Assembly: GCA_023230425.1 (NCBI GenBank)
Contig: JALNXI010000054.1
Coordinates: 1-10,667, forward strand
Direction of reading: 5' to 3'
Length of the DNA: 10,667 nucleotides
Origin: Methanoculleus sp.
GTDB lineage: Archaea; Halobacteriota; Methanomicrobia; Methanomicrobiales; Methanoculleaceae
Shown here: positions 1-6,586 of the stretch, one piece after another
How positions within the stretch are numbered: position 1 is the stretch's first letter
Layout of the letters: each line of letters begins with the position of its first letter
Position numbers and translations under genes: made by a program
The notes under the pieces: model-generated
Databases searched by the model: none
Seen by the model: only the letters and a program-made list of their open reading frames with translations
What the model was told of the DNA's origin: nothing

Positions 1-1013
1 GAGACGCACTGCTCGCCAAGGATCCGGGTCGGGTTCGTGCAGGTGAGGAACTCGATCCCTTCTTCCCTCGCATGTTCGACCTCGGCCTTCCGTGCCGGCA
101 TCTCCTCTTCACCCCGCCGGTAGATCAGGGAGACCTTCGCCCCGAGGCGGCGCGCCACCCGGGCAGAGTCCATCGCGACGTTGCCGCCGCCGACCACCGC
201 CACGCGGGCCCCGTGCAGGACCGGCGTATCAAACTCGGGAAACGCGTCGGCGTGCATCAGGTTCACCCTCGTGAGGAACTCATTTGCCGAGTAGACGCCG
301 TTCAGATTCTCCCCGGGAATACACATAAACGCGGGAAGTCCGGCACCCGTCGCGAGGAAGACCGCGTCGTAGCCGAGGAGTTCGTCCACACTGACGCTCC
401 TTCCCACCACATGGTTCTTCTTCAGCCGGACGCCGAGGGCAAGCACCTGGTCGAGTTCCGCCCTGACGACATCCTTCGGCAGCCGGAACGCGGGGATGCC
501 GTAGGTCAGGACACCGCCGCCCTCGTGGAGCGACTCGAAGACCGTGACAGCGTGGCCGGCACGGGCAAGTTCGGCTGCAGCCGTCAGTCCTGCCGGGCCG
601 GACCCCACGACTGCCACCCGCTTCCCGGTCGGCCGGGCGGTCCCCGGGAGTTCGGCGCCGTTCCGTCGCTCCCAATCGGCCACGAACCGCTCAAGCGCGC
701 CGATCCGGATCGGGGTCTCCTTGTTGCCGAGAATGCAGACACCCTCGCACTGCGTCTCCTGCGGGCAGACTCGCCCGCATATGGCGGGGAGCATGTTCTG
801 CTCCTTGAGTGCCCGGGCAGCTCCCGGGAAGTTCCCGTTCGCGACCTCGCGGACGAACGCGGGGATATCGATGCAGACCGGACAGCCTCTTACGCAGAGC
901 GGCTTCTTGCACTGGAGGCACCGTTCCGCCTCGGCGATAGCCTCTGCAGGGGTGAGGCCGGTGTCGACCTCACGAAAGTCGTGGACCCGGACATCGGCCG
1001 GCCGGTCACTCAT
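1..1013 (-). CDS. gltA: GltA/NfnB-type NAD(P)H oxidoreductase large subunit (partial, C-terminus beyond window start)
   Basis: A flavoprotein of the glutamate-synthase small-chain family, which also includes the large subunits of NfnAB and sulfide dehydrogenase (SudA). It is cytoplasmic and passes electrons between NADPH, FAD and iron-sulfur clusters. The first 337 residues are visible; the family is usually about 460. Residues 32-47 hold C32, C35, C40, C44 and C47, and residues 79-93 hold C79, C83, C89 and C93, which together match the two [4Fe-4S] sites. The first dinucleotide fold is GSGPAG (137-142, FAD) and the second is GGGNVAMD (275-282, NADPH). The ATG overlaps the last 8 bases of the small-subunit gene and is preceded by a G-rich Shine-Dalgarno-like stretch, so the pair is probably co-translated. 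No glutamate synthase large subunit lies beside it; the adjacent ferredoxin-reductase-like subunit favours an NfnAB/SudAB role. That choice is inferred from context. Confidence 0.86.
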   Translation of the reverse strand, partial: MSDRPADVRVHDFREVDTGLTPAEAIAEAERCLQCKKPLCVRGCPVCIDIPAFVREVANGNFPGAARALKEQNMLPAICGRVCPQETQCEGVCILGNKETPIRIGALERFVADWERRNGAELPGTARPTGKRVAVVGSGPAGLTAAAELARAGHAVTVFESLHEGGGVLTYGIPAFRLPKDVVRAELDQVLALGVRLKKNHVVGRSVSVDELLGYDAVFLATGAGLPAFMCIPGENLNGVYSANEFLTRVNLMHADAFPEFDTPVLHGARVAVVGGGNVAMDSARVARRLGAKVSLIYRRGEEEMPARKAEVEHAREEGIEFLTCTNPTRILGEQCV

Positions 1014-1857
1014 GGTGGCCGCCCCCTTCGCCGCACCGGCACCGGTGCTCCGCGAACCGCTCAAGCGAGACCTTCTCCTGTCCGGTGTAGATACGCTGCC
1101 GCTGCATCAACTCGGTGAAATCGACCTGGTGGGCGTCGAACTCCGGGCCGTCGACGCAGGCGAACTTCGTCTCTCCGCCGACGGTCACCCGGCAGGAGCC
1201 GCACATCCCCGTCCCGTCGACCATGATCGGGTTGAGGCTCACGTAGGTCTTCACACCGTAGGGGACCGTCACGCCGGAGGTGACCTTCATCATGATGGCG
1301 GGGCCGACGATCCAGACCCGGTTGATCGTCTGCTCTTCGAGCAACTTCTTGAGGACGTCGCTTGCAAACCCGTGGATGCCCTTGCTCCCGTCGTCGGTCG
1401 TGATGTAGAACTCGTCGCAGACCTCCCGCATCTCGTCCTCGAGAATGAGAAGATCGGCGTTCCGCGCACCGATGATGCCGATGACATGGTTGCCTGCACT
1501 TTTTAGTTCCTTTGCGATGAGCGGTGTGCTCGCGATTCCCACGCCGCCGCCGATCACGCAGCAGGTGCCGTAGTTGGCGATCTCGCTCGGCTTTCCAAGC
1601 GGGCCCACGACGTCTTTGATGCTGTCGCCCGCGCGGAGCGTCGCCAGTTCCTGGGTCGTCTTGCCGACTGCCATGAAGATCACCCGGACGGCGTCTCCTC
1701 TGACAGCGGAGATGGTGAGCGGTATCCGCTCACCCGCCTCATGCAGGCGCAGGATGAGAAACTGGCCTGCCCGTGCATGCTGCGCCACCTGCGGCGCGCG
1801 TATCCAGTACTCATAAACCCGGTCGGCGAGTCTGGTCGCTAATTCCACCTTATACAA
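1006..1857 (-). CDS. nfnA: NfnA/SudB-type FAD/NAD-binding [2Fe-2S] small subunit
   Basis: A ferredoxin-NAD(P)+ reductase-like subunit, partner of the downstream GltA-like protein. In characterised NfnAB enzymes this subunit binds NADH and FAD, and the complex couples NADH, NADPH and ferredoxin by electron bifurcation. With the preferred start it has 283 residues: an FAD motif RIPLTIS at 44-50, a nucleotide-binding GGGVGIA at 103-109, and a C-terminal cluster site D214-x4-C219-x2-C222-x11-C234. The aspartate is in place of a fourth cysteine, as known for NfnA. The likely start is TTG (1857-1855): AGGAGTGA lies 5 nt upstream and family members commonly begin Met-Tyr-Lys. An in-frame GTG at 1866 would add three residues but has an AGGA directly abutting it. 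The last 13 residues include H271, C273, C275, H281 and H282, a possible extra metal site. Older annotations call this family sulfide or dihydroorotate dehydrogenase-like. Confidence 0.85.
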   Translation of the reverse strand: MYKVELATRLADRVYEYWIRAPQVAQHARAGQFLILRLHEAGERIPLTISAVRGDAVRVIFMAVGKTTQELATLRAGDSIKDVVGPLGKPSEIANYGTCCVIGGGVGIASTPLIAKELKSAGNHVIGIIGARNADLLILEDEMREVCDEFYITTDDGSKGIHGFASDVLKKLLEEQTINRVWIVGPAIMMKVTSGVTVPYGVKTYVSLNPIMVDGTGMCGSCRVTVGGETKFACVDGPEFDAHQVDFTELMQRQRIYTGQEKVSLERFAEHRCRCGEGGGHHE

Positions 1858-1915
1858 TTGATTCACTCCTGATGATCCTGATCGATGTTAACGTCAAAGC
1901 GTATCTGAACACTTC

Positions 1916-1924
1916 TTACATATT
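1916..1924 (-). promoter_or_regulatory. Possible TATA box for the nfnA-gltA operon
   Basis: On the minus strand this reads AATATGTAA, the most A/T-rich stretch upstream of the operon. A start about 26 bp downstream would fall near 1894, giving a leader of roughly 35 nt that contains the AGGAGTGA ribosome site. The match is weak. The rest of 1858-2047, between the two divergent genes, shows no gene. Confidence 0.3.
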
Positions 1925-2047
1925 GTGGCTCCAGCCTCTTTACTGCAGCTATTCCGCGCGGGGCAGGTCTCCCGGGGCCGGTGGCGCGGGCCCGGTTCCG
2001 GGACAGAAACGCGAATGGTTATCCCCGAACCGGTCGCATGGATATGT

Positions 2048-2203
2048 ATGCGGAGCCAGGTACGCTGGGGAATTGCCCTGCTCGTCATCGGCGCGGTGGT
2101 CGCACTGTTAATCCCGTTCTTCGGCATCCCGCTTGTCGTGATCGGGATCGCGCTGATTGTCTGGCGGGGGCGCGAAGATACTATCGAAGAGATCAGGGAG
2201 TAA
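2048..2203 (+). CDS. Small two-helix membrane protein (51 aa)
   Basis: I do not recognise a named family. With the ATG at 2048 the product has 51 residues: a basic N-terminus (R2, R6), a hydrophobic stretch at about 8-22, a short I-P-F-F-G-I-P turn at 22-28, a second hydrophobic stretch at about 29-39, then a charged tail. It should sit in the cytoplasmic membrane as a helical hairpin. The frame is open upstream to 1925, but that extension is Arg/Gly/Pro-rich and looks non-coding. A TATA-like GGTTATCC centred at about 2020 puts transcription start near 2046, suggesting a leaderless message beginning at this ATG. The ybjQ-type gene starts 7 bp after the stop, so the two are probably one transcript. 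No function can be assigned. Confidence 0.6.
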   Translation: MRSQVRWGIALLVIGAVVALLIPFFGIPLVVIGIALIVWRGREDTIEEIRE

Positions 2204-2210
2204 ACGAAGT

Positions 2211-2534
2211 ATGATACTGACGACGACTGCAGAAGTGCCGGGCTACGCCATAGGGGAGATCCTTGGCGTGGTCTTCGGTAACACGGTAAGGACGAAGAAT
2301 ATAGGGAAGGATATCATGGCCGGGTTGAAGAGCCTCGTCGGCGGCGAACTCGAGGAGTACACATCGATGCTCGCCGACGCCCGGACCGAGTCTTACAACC
2401 GTATGGTCAACGCCGCGCGCGACCTCGGGGCCGATGCAGTGGTGAACATCCGGTTCACGACGTCCCAGACGATGGCGACGGCGGCCGAGCTCCTCGCCTA
2501 CGGGACGGCGGTGAAACTCGTCCCGAAGAAGTAG
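2211..2534 (+). CDS. YbjQ/UPF0145 (DUF74) family protein
   Basis: A 107-residue cytoplasmic protein of the YbjQ family, the usual size for it. Family features seen are the opening ILTTTAEVPGY (2-12), the central G-x-V-x-G-x-T-V-R region (19-27), a long helix holding the YTSMLADARTESYNRM segment (50-65), and the closing GADAVVNIRF (73-82) with A-Y-G-T-A-V near the end. YbjQ proteins form pentameric rings in known structures; their job is unknown, and heavy-metal binding has been suggested only from structure. The ATG at 2211 follows a GGGAG ribosome-site-like motif inside the end of the upstream gene. The frame stays open upstream to 2157, but that part overlaps the membrane-protein gene and lacks family similarity. 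Placement beside a small membrane protein may mean that they work together (inference). Confidence 0.88.
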   Translation: MILTTTAEVPGYAIGEILGVVFGNTVRTKNIGKDIMAGLKSLVGGELEEYTSMLADARTESYNRMVNAARDLGADAVVNIRFTTSQTMATAAELLAYGTAVKLVPKK

Positions 2535-2907
2535 GGCTTTGGGGTTTTAGGACAGGAGATCCTGTCTTGGCTTTGTTGAAACCCTACCTGTTGGCTCTCG
2601 ATAGTCGCACTCCGGTACACGGCTTTCCACCGGGTATCCCCATGACTGCCCCCGCCCCTTGCGGGCGGGGGAGGAGCGCGAAGCGCGGGTGGGGTGGGGT
2701 TGATAGGTGTGGAACTGTGTGGGTTCGAGACAGGGGAGGGGAGACCCCTCCCCGTCAGCCCCACCCCCGATGCGATACCCACTACGGTCCACTGCATCGG
2801 GCTCCTCGCCATAAATTGAAAGTTAGACCTGCTGATGAGTCAGATGCCTTCCCGAAAACTACGAGTTAAAGTGCGAGCCCCGGCGGAGAGGGTCGCCCCC
2901 GGACCCC
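2535..2907. repeat. Gene-free, hairpin-rich intergenic element
   Basis: This 373-bp gap between convergent genes holds no credible gene. It contains a chain of strong inverted repeats: 2551-2566; 2649-2657 with 2663-2671 (9 bp, loop CTTGC); 2733-2741 with 2745-2753 (9 bp, loop AGA), enclosed by 2691-2699 with 2759-2767 (9 bp); and 2766-2773 with 2794-2801 (8 bp). The last two outer stems share two bases, so they could not both form fully. Short ORFs across it have low-complexity Pro/Gly/Arg content and no family. The arrangement resembles dispersed intergenic repeats of archaeal genomes, but a structured non-coding RNA is also possible. With one copy in view, neither can be confirmed. Confidence 0.5.
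2551..2566 (+). terminator. Hairpin after the ybjQ-type gene, possible terminator
   Basis: A near-perfect inverted repeat GACAGGA-GA-TCCTGTC lies 16 bp after the stop codon and is followed by T-rich sequence with TTT runs. It could help end the plus-strand transcript. Archaeal termination depends mainly on T tracts, and the tract here is interrupted, so this is tentative. It could equally be the edge of the structured element that follows. Confidence 0.35.
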
Positions 2908-4545
2908 CTACTCCCCCAGTTTCTTCGTCTTCCTTACCCGAACCGCCACACCGCGCTTTGACCGGAGCATCTCGTCCGCCCCCATCATCGCCCGCCCGGT
3001 GGCGAGCGCGAGCGGCCCTTCCACGAGCACCTCGTCGCCCTCCCGTATCCGGGGATCGCAGTCCGTGATCCCCGGGGCAAGGACATCGCCCTGCGGCACG
3101 AACGCGTCGATCCCGACCCGGTAACCCTCCGGTATCATCTTCCACCCATCAAACGTCGGGCGGAAGAGCCCGGTCCCCACATCGATGCTGAAGAGTTGCT
3201 GCTTCCCGCGGAGCACCGCCATCTGCATGCTCCTGCCCCGGATCTGGAGCCCCTTTGTGTTGATATCCGTCGCAAACTGCCAGGAGACCGTGCCCCGGAT
3301 GGTATCGGTCTGCATCCGCCGCTCGCCCGCGAGTGCGTCATTCAGGGCGCGGAGCGAGCCCGGCGACGTCGGGTGGCCGTGGCAGGTCACCTCAAGATCG
3401 ATCCCGCAGGCCTCCGCCGCCATCTGCGCAACGGTGAGGGCACCGCCATCGAGGTGGGCGACCACCCGCCGGTAGGGGTGCACAGCGAAGTAGCGGGCCA
3501 GGATATCGGCGATGAAGGCGCACTCCTCACGGTCCCAGTAGCCGGTCACCGGCACGTCGTAGTGGCCTGCCGGGTAGATCCGCTCCAACTCCCGGGGCAC
3601 GAGGCCGAGCGGGGATGTGACGATCAGTTCGTGCGCCCGCCGGTCCACCGTGTTCATAAAGAGCCGGTGACTCCGGGAGAGCGAGTAGGGCTTCCGCGCC
3701 GAGCAAGGGAGGAGGACCGCGACGTCCGTCCGGGTCGGGACAAAACGCTCGATAACCCGGTCGGCGAACCGCCGGACCTCCGCCCGGTTCTGCGACTCGG
3801 CGGTGTTCGCCCGCATCGGCACCGCCCGCGCCACCGGGAGGGACCGTTCCATAAGAGCGTAGTTCCGGTCGAGGAACCGGAGGATGCCCACCTGTGCGGC
3901 GTCCGCACGGCACCGCGACTCCATCAGCTCCCGGAGCCTTCCCGCCTCGATGAAGTGCCGCACGAGGGCGAGTTCGCGGTCGAGCGCCAGGCGGTTGTGC
4001 TGCCGGAGGTCGCCGTCCCGGCAGCCCTCGCACCCGCAGGCCCCGGTCTCCATGAGCGAGGCGGGAAACTCGCCTTCCGGCAGGCAGAAGGTCTTCTGCG
4101 CGGATGCGAGGTCGACGGCCCGGTAGTCGAAGAGATCGAAGCCCGAGTAGACGAGGAGGCAGGCGGTCGAGGGGAGCGCCGAGGCCGGGGCGTACCAGGC
4201 GGTGTCCGGGGGGACGCTCTCTTTTAAGGTTGCAAGCCATGTCGCGTAGTTCCGGGGGTTCTTGAGCGCCGTATGCCAGCCTGCAACCATGGTGCAGTCG
4301 CCCGACTCTGCTGCCTGCGCGGCGAGCGGATGGACGGCCACCGGCTGCCCATCTCCCGGGGAGAAGTAGTCCCGGACGAACGCCTCCTCTGCAGAGAGCG
4401 GGACGTTCGAGAGCGAGCGCTCGCGGAGCGCGGGGAAGAGGCCGTCCGTATCGAGGGCGGCAGGGAGGGAGACACTCGTCTCTCCCTCCTCGTAGATTCC
4501 GATCCGCGCGAGGCCGTCGCGTTTCGCCGCCTCATACCTGCTCAT
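2908..4545 (-). CDS. arcS: ArcS, archaeosine synthase (TgtA2-type)
   Basis: Acts after TgtA on preQ0 at position 15 of tRNA, on the route to archaeosine (G+). In the organisms where it was studied, ArcS either amidates preQ0 or adds lysine that a radical SAM partner then processes. The protein has 545 residues. The N-terminal third is a reduced TGT-like domain: GFDLFDYRAV (135-144) matches the catalytic FDSA region of TgtA with D140 kept, and C170, C172, C175 and H183 match its zinc site. The ArcS core follows, with the signature PCSARKPYSLSRSH (280-293). About residues 467-545 form a PUA RNA-binding domain. The ATG at 4545 has a strong GGAGGTG ribosome site 5 nt upstream; a longer frame to 4614 lies inside tgtA and is rejected. 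It overlaps the end of tgtA by 14 bp, so the two are translationally linked. Confidence 0.93.
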   Translation of the reverse strand: MSRYEAAKRDGLARIGIYEEGETSVSLPAALDTDGLFPALRERSLSNVPLSAEEAFVRDYFSPGDGQPVAVHPLAAQAAESGDCTMVAGWHTALKNPRNYATWLATLKESVPPDTAWYAPASALPSTACLLVYSGFDLFDYRAVDLASAQKTFCLPEGEFPASLMETGACGCEGCRDGDLRQHNRLALDRELALVRHFIEAGRLRELMESRCRADAAQVGILRFLDRNYALMERSLPVARAVPMRANTAESQNRAEVRRFADRVIERFVPTRTDVAVLLPCSARKPYSLSRSHRLFMNTVDRRAHELIVTSPLGLVPRELERIYPAGHYDVPVTGYWDREECAFIADILARYFAVHPYRRVVAHLDGGALTVAQMAAEACGIDLEVTCHGHPTSPGSLRALNDALAGERRMQTDTIRGTVSWQFATDINTKGLQIRGRSMQMAVLRGKQQLFSIDVGTGLFRPTFDGWKMIPEGYRVGIDAFVPQGDVLAPGITDCDPRIREGDEVLVEGPLALATGRAMMGADEMLRSKRGVAVRVRKTKKLGE

Positions 4546-5983
4546 GATACACCTCCGCACCGGGGGCCTCTTCGAGGACGAGATCCACCCACGCTTCGCC
4601 GCACTGGACAGCAAAGCGGCTCTCCGGGTGCGCCTCCATCAGGGCGCGGATCCCGGCGCACCCGGACCGGACCATATCGTCGTCCCATTCCGGGATCTCG
4701 CTCTGGCCTATCGGGAACGTCTCCGCAAGTTCCACGGGATACGGCCCGAAGGGGGGCTTGAAGTTCAGCACGGTATCAAACCCGGGGATCTCGCGACCGT
4801 CGAAGGATACCAGCACCCGGTCACCGATGGGAATACGGGGGATGACCTCATGGAACCGCAACACCTCGGTGCGCCGGCAGGTCTCCGACCCCCGGTAGAA
4901 GAACCGGCGCTTGGAGACGTTGTCGGAGCGCTCAAGGTCGGCCGCGTGGCTGAGGAGTTCCCGGTAACCGGCGAGCAGGCGCGGGTGGCTCCGGCACCGC
5001 TCGTCGACCAGCTCCCAGAGTGTCCCGTCCTGGATCGCCTGCCGGATGCGGGCGATCTCCGCGAGGCTTACGTAGAGGTTGTGGAGGGCGAGCAGCCGCT
5101 CCCGGTCTTTTGACTGGCGCAGCTCGTCGGCGGTCATCGAGCGGCAGACCCGGCAGGGGCAGGGGAGTTCAGCGAGTTCGTCGATCTTGAAGCTCCCATG
5201 CGGGGTGATGTAGCGTCCTTCCCGGGCAAAGAGGGCGTATGCGGCCGAGTCGAAGAGGTCGCAGCCCATCGCAACGGCGAGGGCGAACATCGACGGGTGG
5301 CCTGCTCCGAAGAGGTGGACGACGGTGGCCGGGGAGAGGCCGCGTTTTGCCGCGAGGACGACCTGCACCAGGTCCTGGTAACGGTAGTTCTCCATCAGCG
5401 GTACGACAGCGCCGACCGGGCAGAAGGAGAAGCCGAGGTCCTGGACGGCCTGTCCGGCCTCCTCGCGGAGATCGGTGAATATGCCGCCCTGCACCGGCCC
5501 GGCCAGGTTCGCGTCGGGGAAGAGTTCCCGGGCCTCCCGGATCCTGTCCATGGTGACCGCGAGTTCCCGCGCCGCCCTCTCCCGGCCTGCATCCGGCGGG
5601 GTGGGGATGTCCAGGGGGACGATGATATCGCTTCCGATCGCCTGCTGGAACTCGAGCGTGTCCCGGTTGCTTACCTCGACCTCCCCGTAGACGGAGAGCT
5701 GGAACGAGCCGGAGTCGGTCATGATGGCGCCGTCGAAGTCGAGGACCTTATGAAGCCCCTCCTTGAGCGCCCGGTCGTGGTACTCCGTGCTCCGCCTGAA
5801 GATGTAGGCGTTTGTGATCAGGGCCTCGACGCCCATCTCCTGCATCTCGCGGGGGGTTACCAGGGGAAGGTGGGGGTTGACGACCGGGAGGAGCGCGGGC
5901 GTCCGGACCATCTTGTCGTTCACCCTGAGCTTGCCGACCCTTCCTGCGATATCTTTGTGTATGACCTCAAAACTGATTGCCAT
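4532..5983 (-). CDS. tgtA: TgtA, archaeal tRNA-guanine(15) transglycosylase
   Basis: Exchanges guanine-15 in the D-loop of tRNA for preQ0, the first tRNA-bound step of archaeosine synthesis. The product has 483 residues. The TIM-barrel catalytic domain carries MTDSGSFQLSVYG (88-100, D90), a second key aspartate in CDLFDSAAYALF (241-252, D245), and the zinc site C275, C277, C280 and H301. Residues from about 345 on form the archaeal-specific C-terminal region. It is shorter than archaeal enzymes of about 580 residues because no PUA domain follows; the PUA is on ArcS encoded just downstream. The ATG at 5983 begins the conserved opening (FEVIHKD), 5 bp after the AMMECR1 stop and without a clear ribosome site, suggesting coupling to the upstream gene. 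The frame is open to 6058, but that part overlaps AMMECR1 and is unlike the family. Confidence 0.95.
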   Translation of the reverse strand: MAISFEVIHKDIAGRVGKLRVNDKMVRTPALLPVVNPHLPLVTPREMQEMGVEALITNAYIFRRSTEYHDRALKEGLHKVLDFDGAIMTDSGSFQLSVYGEVEVSNRDTLEFQQAIGSDIIVPLDIPTPPDAGRERAARELAVTMDRIREARELFPDANLAGPVQGGIFTDLREEAGQAVQDLGFSFCPVGAVVPLMENYRYQDLVQVVLAAKRGLSPATVVHLFGAGHPSMFALAVAMGCDLFDSAAYALFAREGRYITPHGSFKIDELAELPCPCRVCRSMTADELRQSKDRERLLALHNLYVSLAEIARIRQAIQDGTLWELVDERCRSHPRLLAGYRELLSHAADLERSDNVSKRRFFYRGSETCRRTEVLRFHEVIPRIPIGDRVLVSFDGREIPGFDTVLNFKPPFGPYPVELAETFPIGQSEIPEWDDDMVRSGCAGIRALMEAHPESRFAVQCGEAWVDLVLEEAPGAEVYHEQV

Positions 5984-5988
5984 TCGGG

Positions 5989-6555
5989 TTAAACCGCTTT
6001 TTCTTCGAATATCTGCCCCTCGAAAGTCTGCACGGCGACATCGCCGCGCCTCCAGCACCCGGGCCGGAGCCCGGCCTTGACACAGGTCTGGTCAAGGAAC
6101 TCCCTGCTGGTCCAGCCGTAATCGGCCGGGACCTGCGGGAGGAGGAGACCTCCGGTCCCGAGGCCGCTGACGATCAGGCCGTGTTTCCCGACCTCGATGC
6201 AGCCGGGGCGCTCTTCCGGCGGGCACTCGAGCGGCCGCGGCTCTGTGAGCACCGTCACCTCAAGGTCGATATCGGCGAGTTCCGGCCGCGATACCGGCGG
6301 GAACCGGGGGTCCTCGAGAGCAGCCGATACGGCCGCCTCGATGAGCGCGTCACCGAGTGGCTTGATCGGATACGGGAGGCCGATACAACCGCGGAGTTGC
6401 TCCTGCCGCTTTATCGTGACAAAGACACCGCGCTTCTCCCCAAAGACCGGGGGGAGGTCGGGCAGCACCGTCCGATCGCCGCTTACGGCGTTTTCGATGG
6501 CGCTCCGTGCCAGATGAACTGCCGTTCTGCCTTCTTCCGGGGTCAGCATTTCCAT
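5989..6555 (-). CDS. AMMECR1 domain protein
   Basis: A 188-residue protein consisting of one AMMECR1 domain, conserved from archaea to humans; its chemistry is not established. The family hallmark LRGCIG is at 54-59 with the invariant Cys57. Also typical are GVFVTI (43-48), the DPRFPP stretch (82-87), a central strand region DIDLEVTVL (95-103), GGLLLPQVP (135-143) and the YGW-TSREFL segment (146-154). Family length is about 190-200, so it is complete. The ATG at 6555 is preferred; a second Met lies two residues on. It is the first gene of a tight run with tgtA (5 bp gap) and arcS. A TATA-like stretch 27 bp upstream suggests a leaderless start. In many genomes AMMECR1 domains occur with Memo-like proteins and radical SAM enzymes, but neither is in this window. 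Confidence 0.92.
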   Translation of the reverse strand: MEMLTPEEGRTAVHLARSAIENAVSGDRTVLPDLPPVFGEKRGVFVTIKRQEQLRGCIGLPYPIKPLGDALIEAAVSAALEDPRFPPVSRPELADIDLEVTVLTEPRPLECPPEERPGCIEVGKHGLIVSGLGTGGLLLPQVPADYGWTSREFLDQTCVKAGLRPGCWRRGDVAVQTFEGQIFEEKAV

Positions 6556-6577
6556 CAGAGTGGATCGTATGATATTG

Positions 6578-6586
6578 AATACTTTT
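6578..6586 (-). promoter_or_regulatory. Putative TATA box for the AMMECR1-tgtA-arcS operon
   Basis: The minus strand reads AAAAGTATT, centred 27 bp before the AMMECR1 ATG, which places transcription start at or next to the start codon. The box overlaps the stop codon of the archaellin-like gene, so the operon could be transcribed independently of that gene. Confidence 0.45.

Noticed and set aside
1..1013. Assigning the large subunit only to glutamate synthesis
   Set aside because: The partner gene is a ferredoxin-reductase-like subunit and no glutamate synthase large chain is adjacent; the NfnAB/SudAB pairing explains the operon better.
72..1506. Long plus-strand reading frames over the nfnA-gltA region
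   Set aside because: They lie opposite two well-recognised genes; their translations are Arg/Pro/Gly-rich with no family features. High GC keeps the antisense frames open.
2498..2869. Small frames in the intergenic element
   Set aside because: Low-complexity Pro/Gly/Arg products spanning hairpins; no ribosome site or homology that I recognise.
4532..5983. TgtA as a truncated gene because it is about 100 residues shorter than the longest archaeal TGTs
   Set aside because: All catalytic and zinc residues are present and the missing PUA is on the adjacent ArcS, so this is a normal split layout.
3196..5992. Plus-strand frames of 343, 189 and 264 residues opposite arcS and tgtA
   Set aside because: Shadows of conserved genes in GC-rich DNA; no recognisable domain and no promoter.
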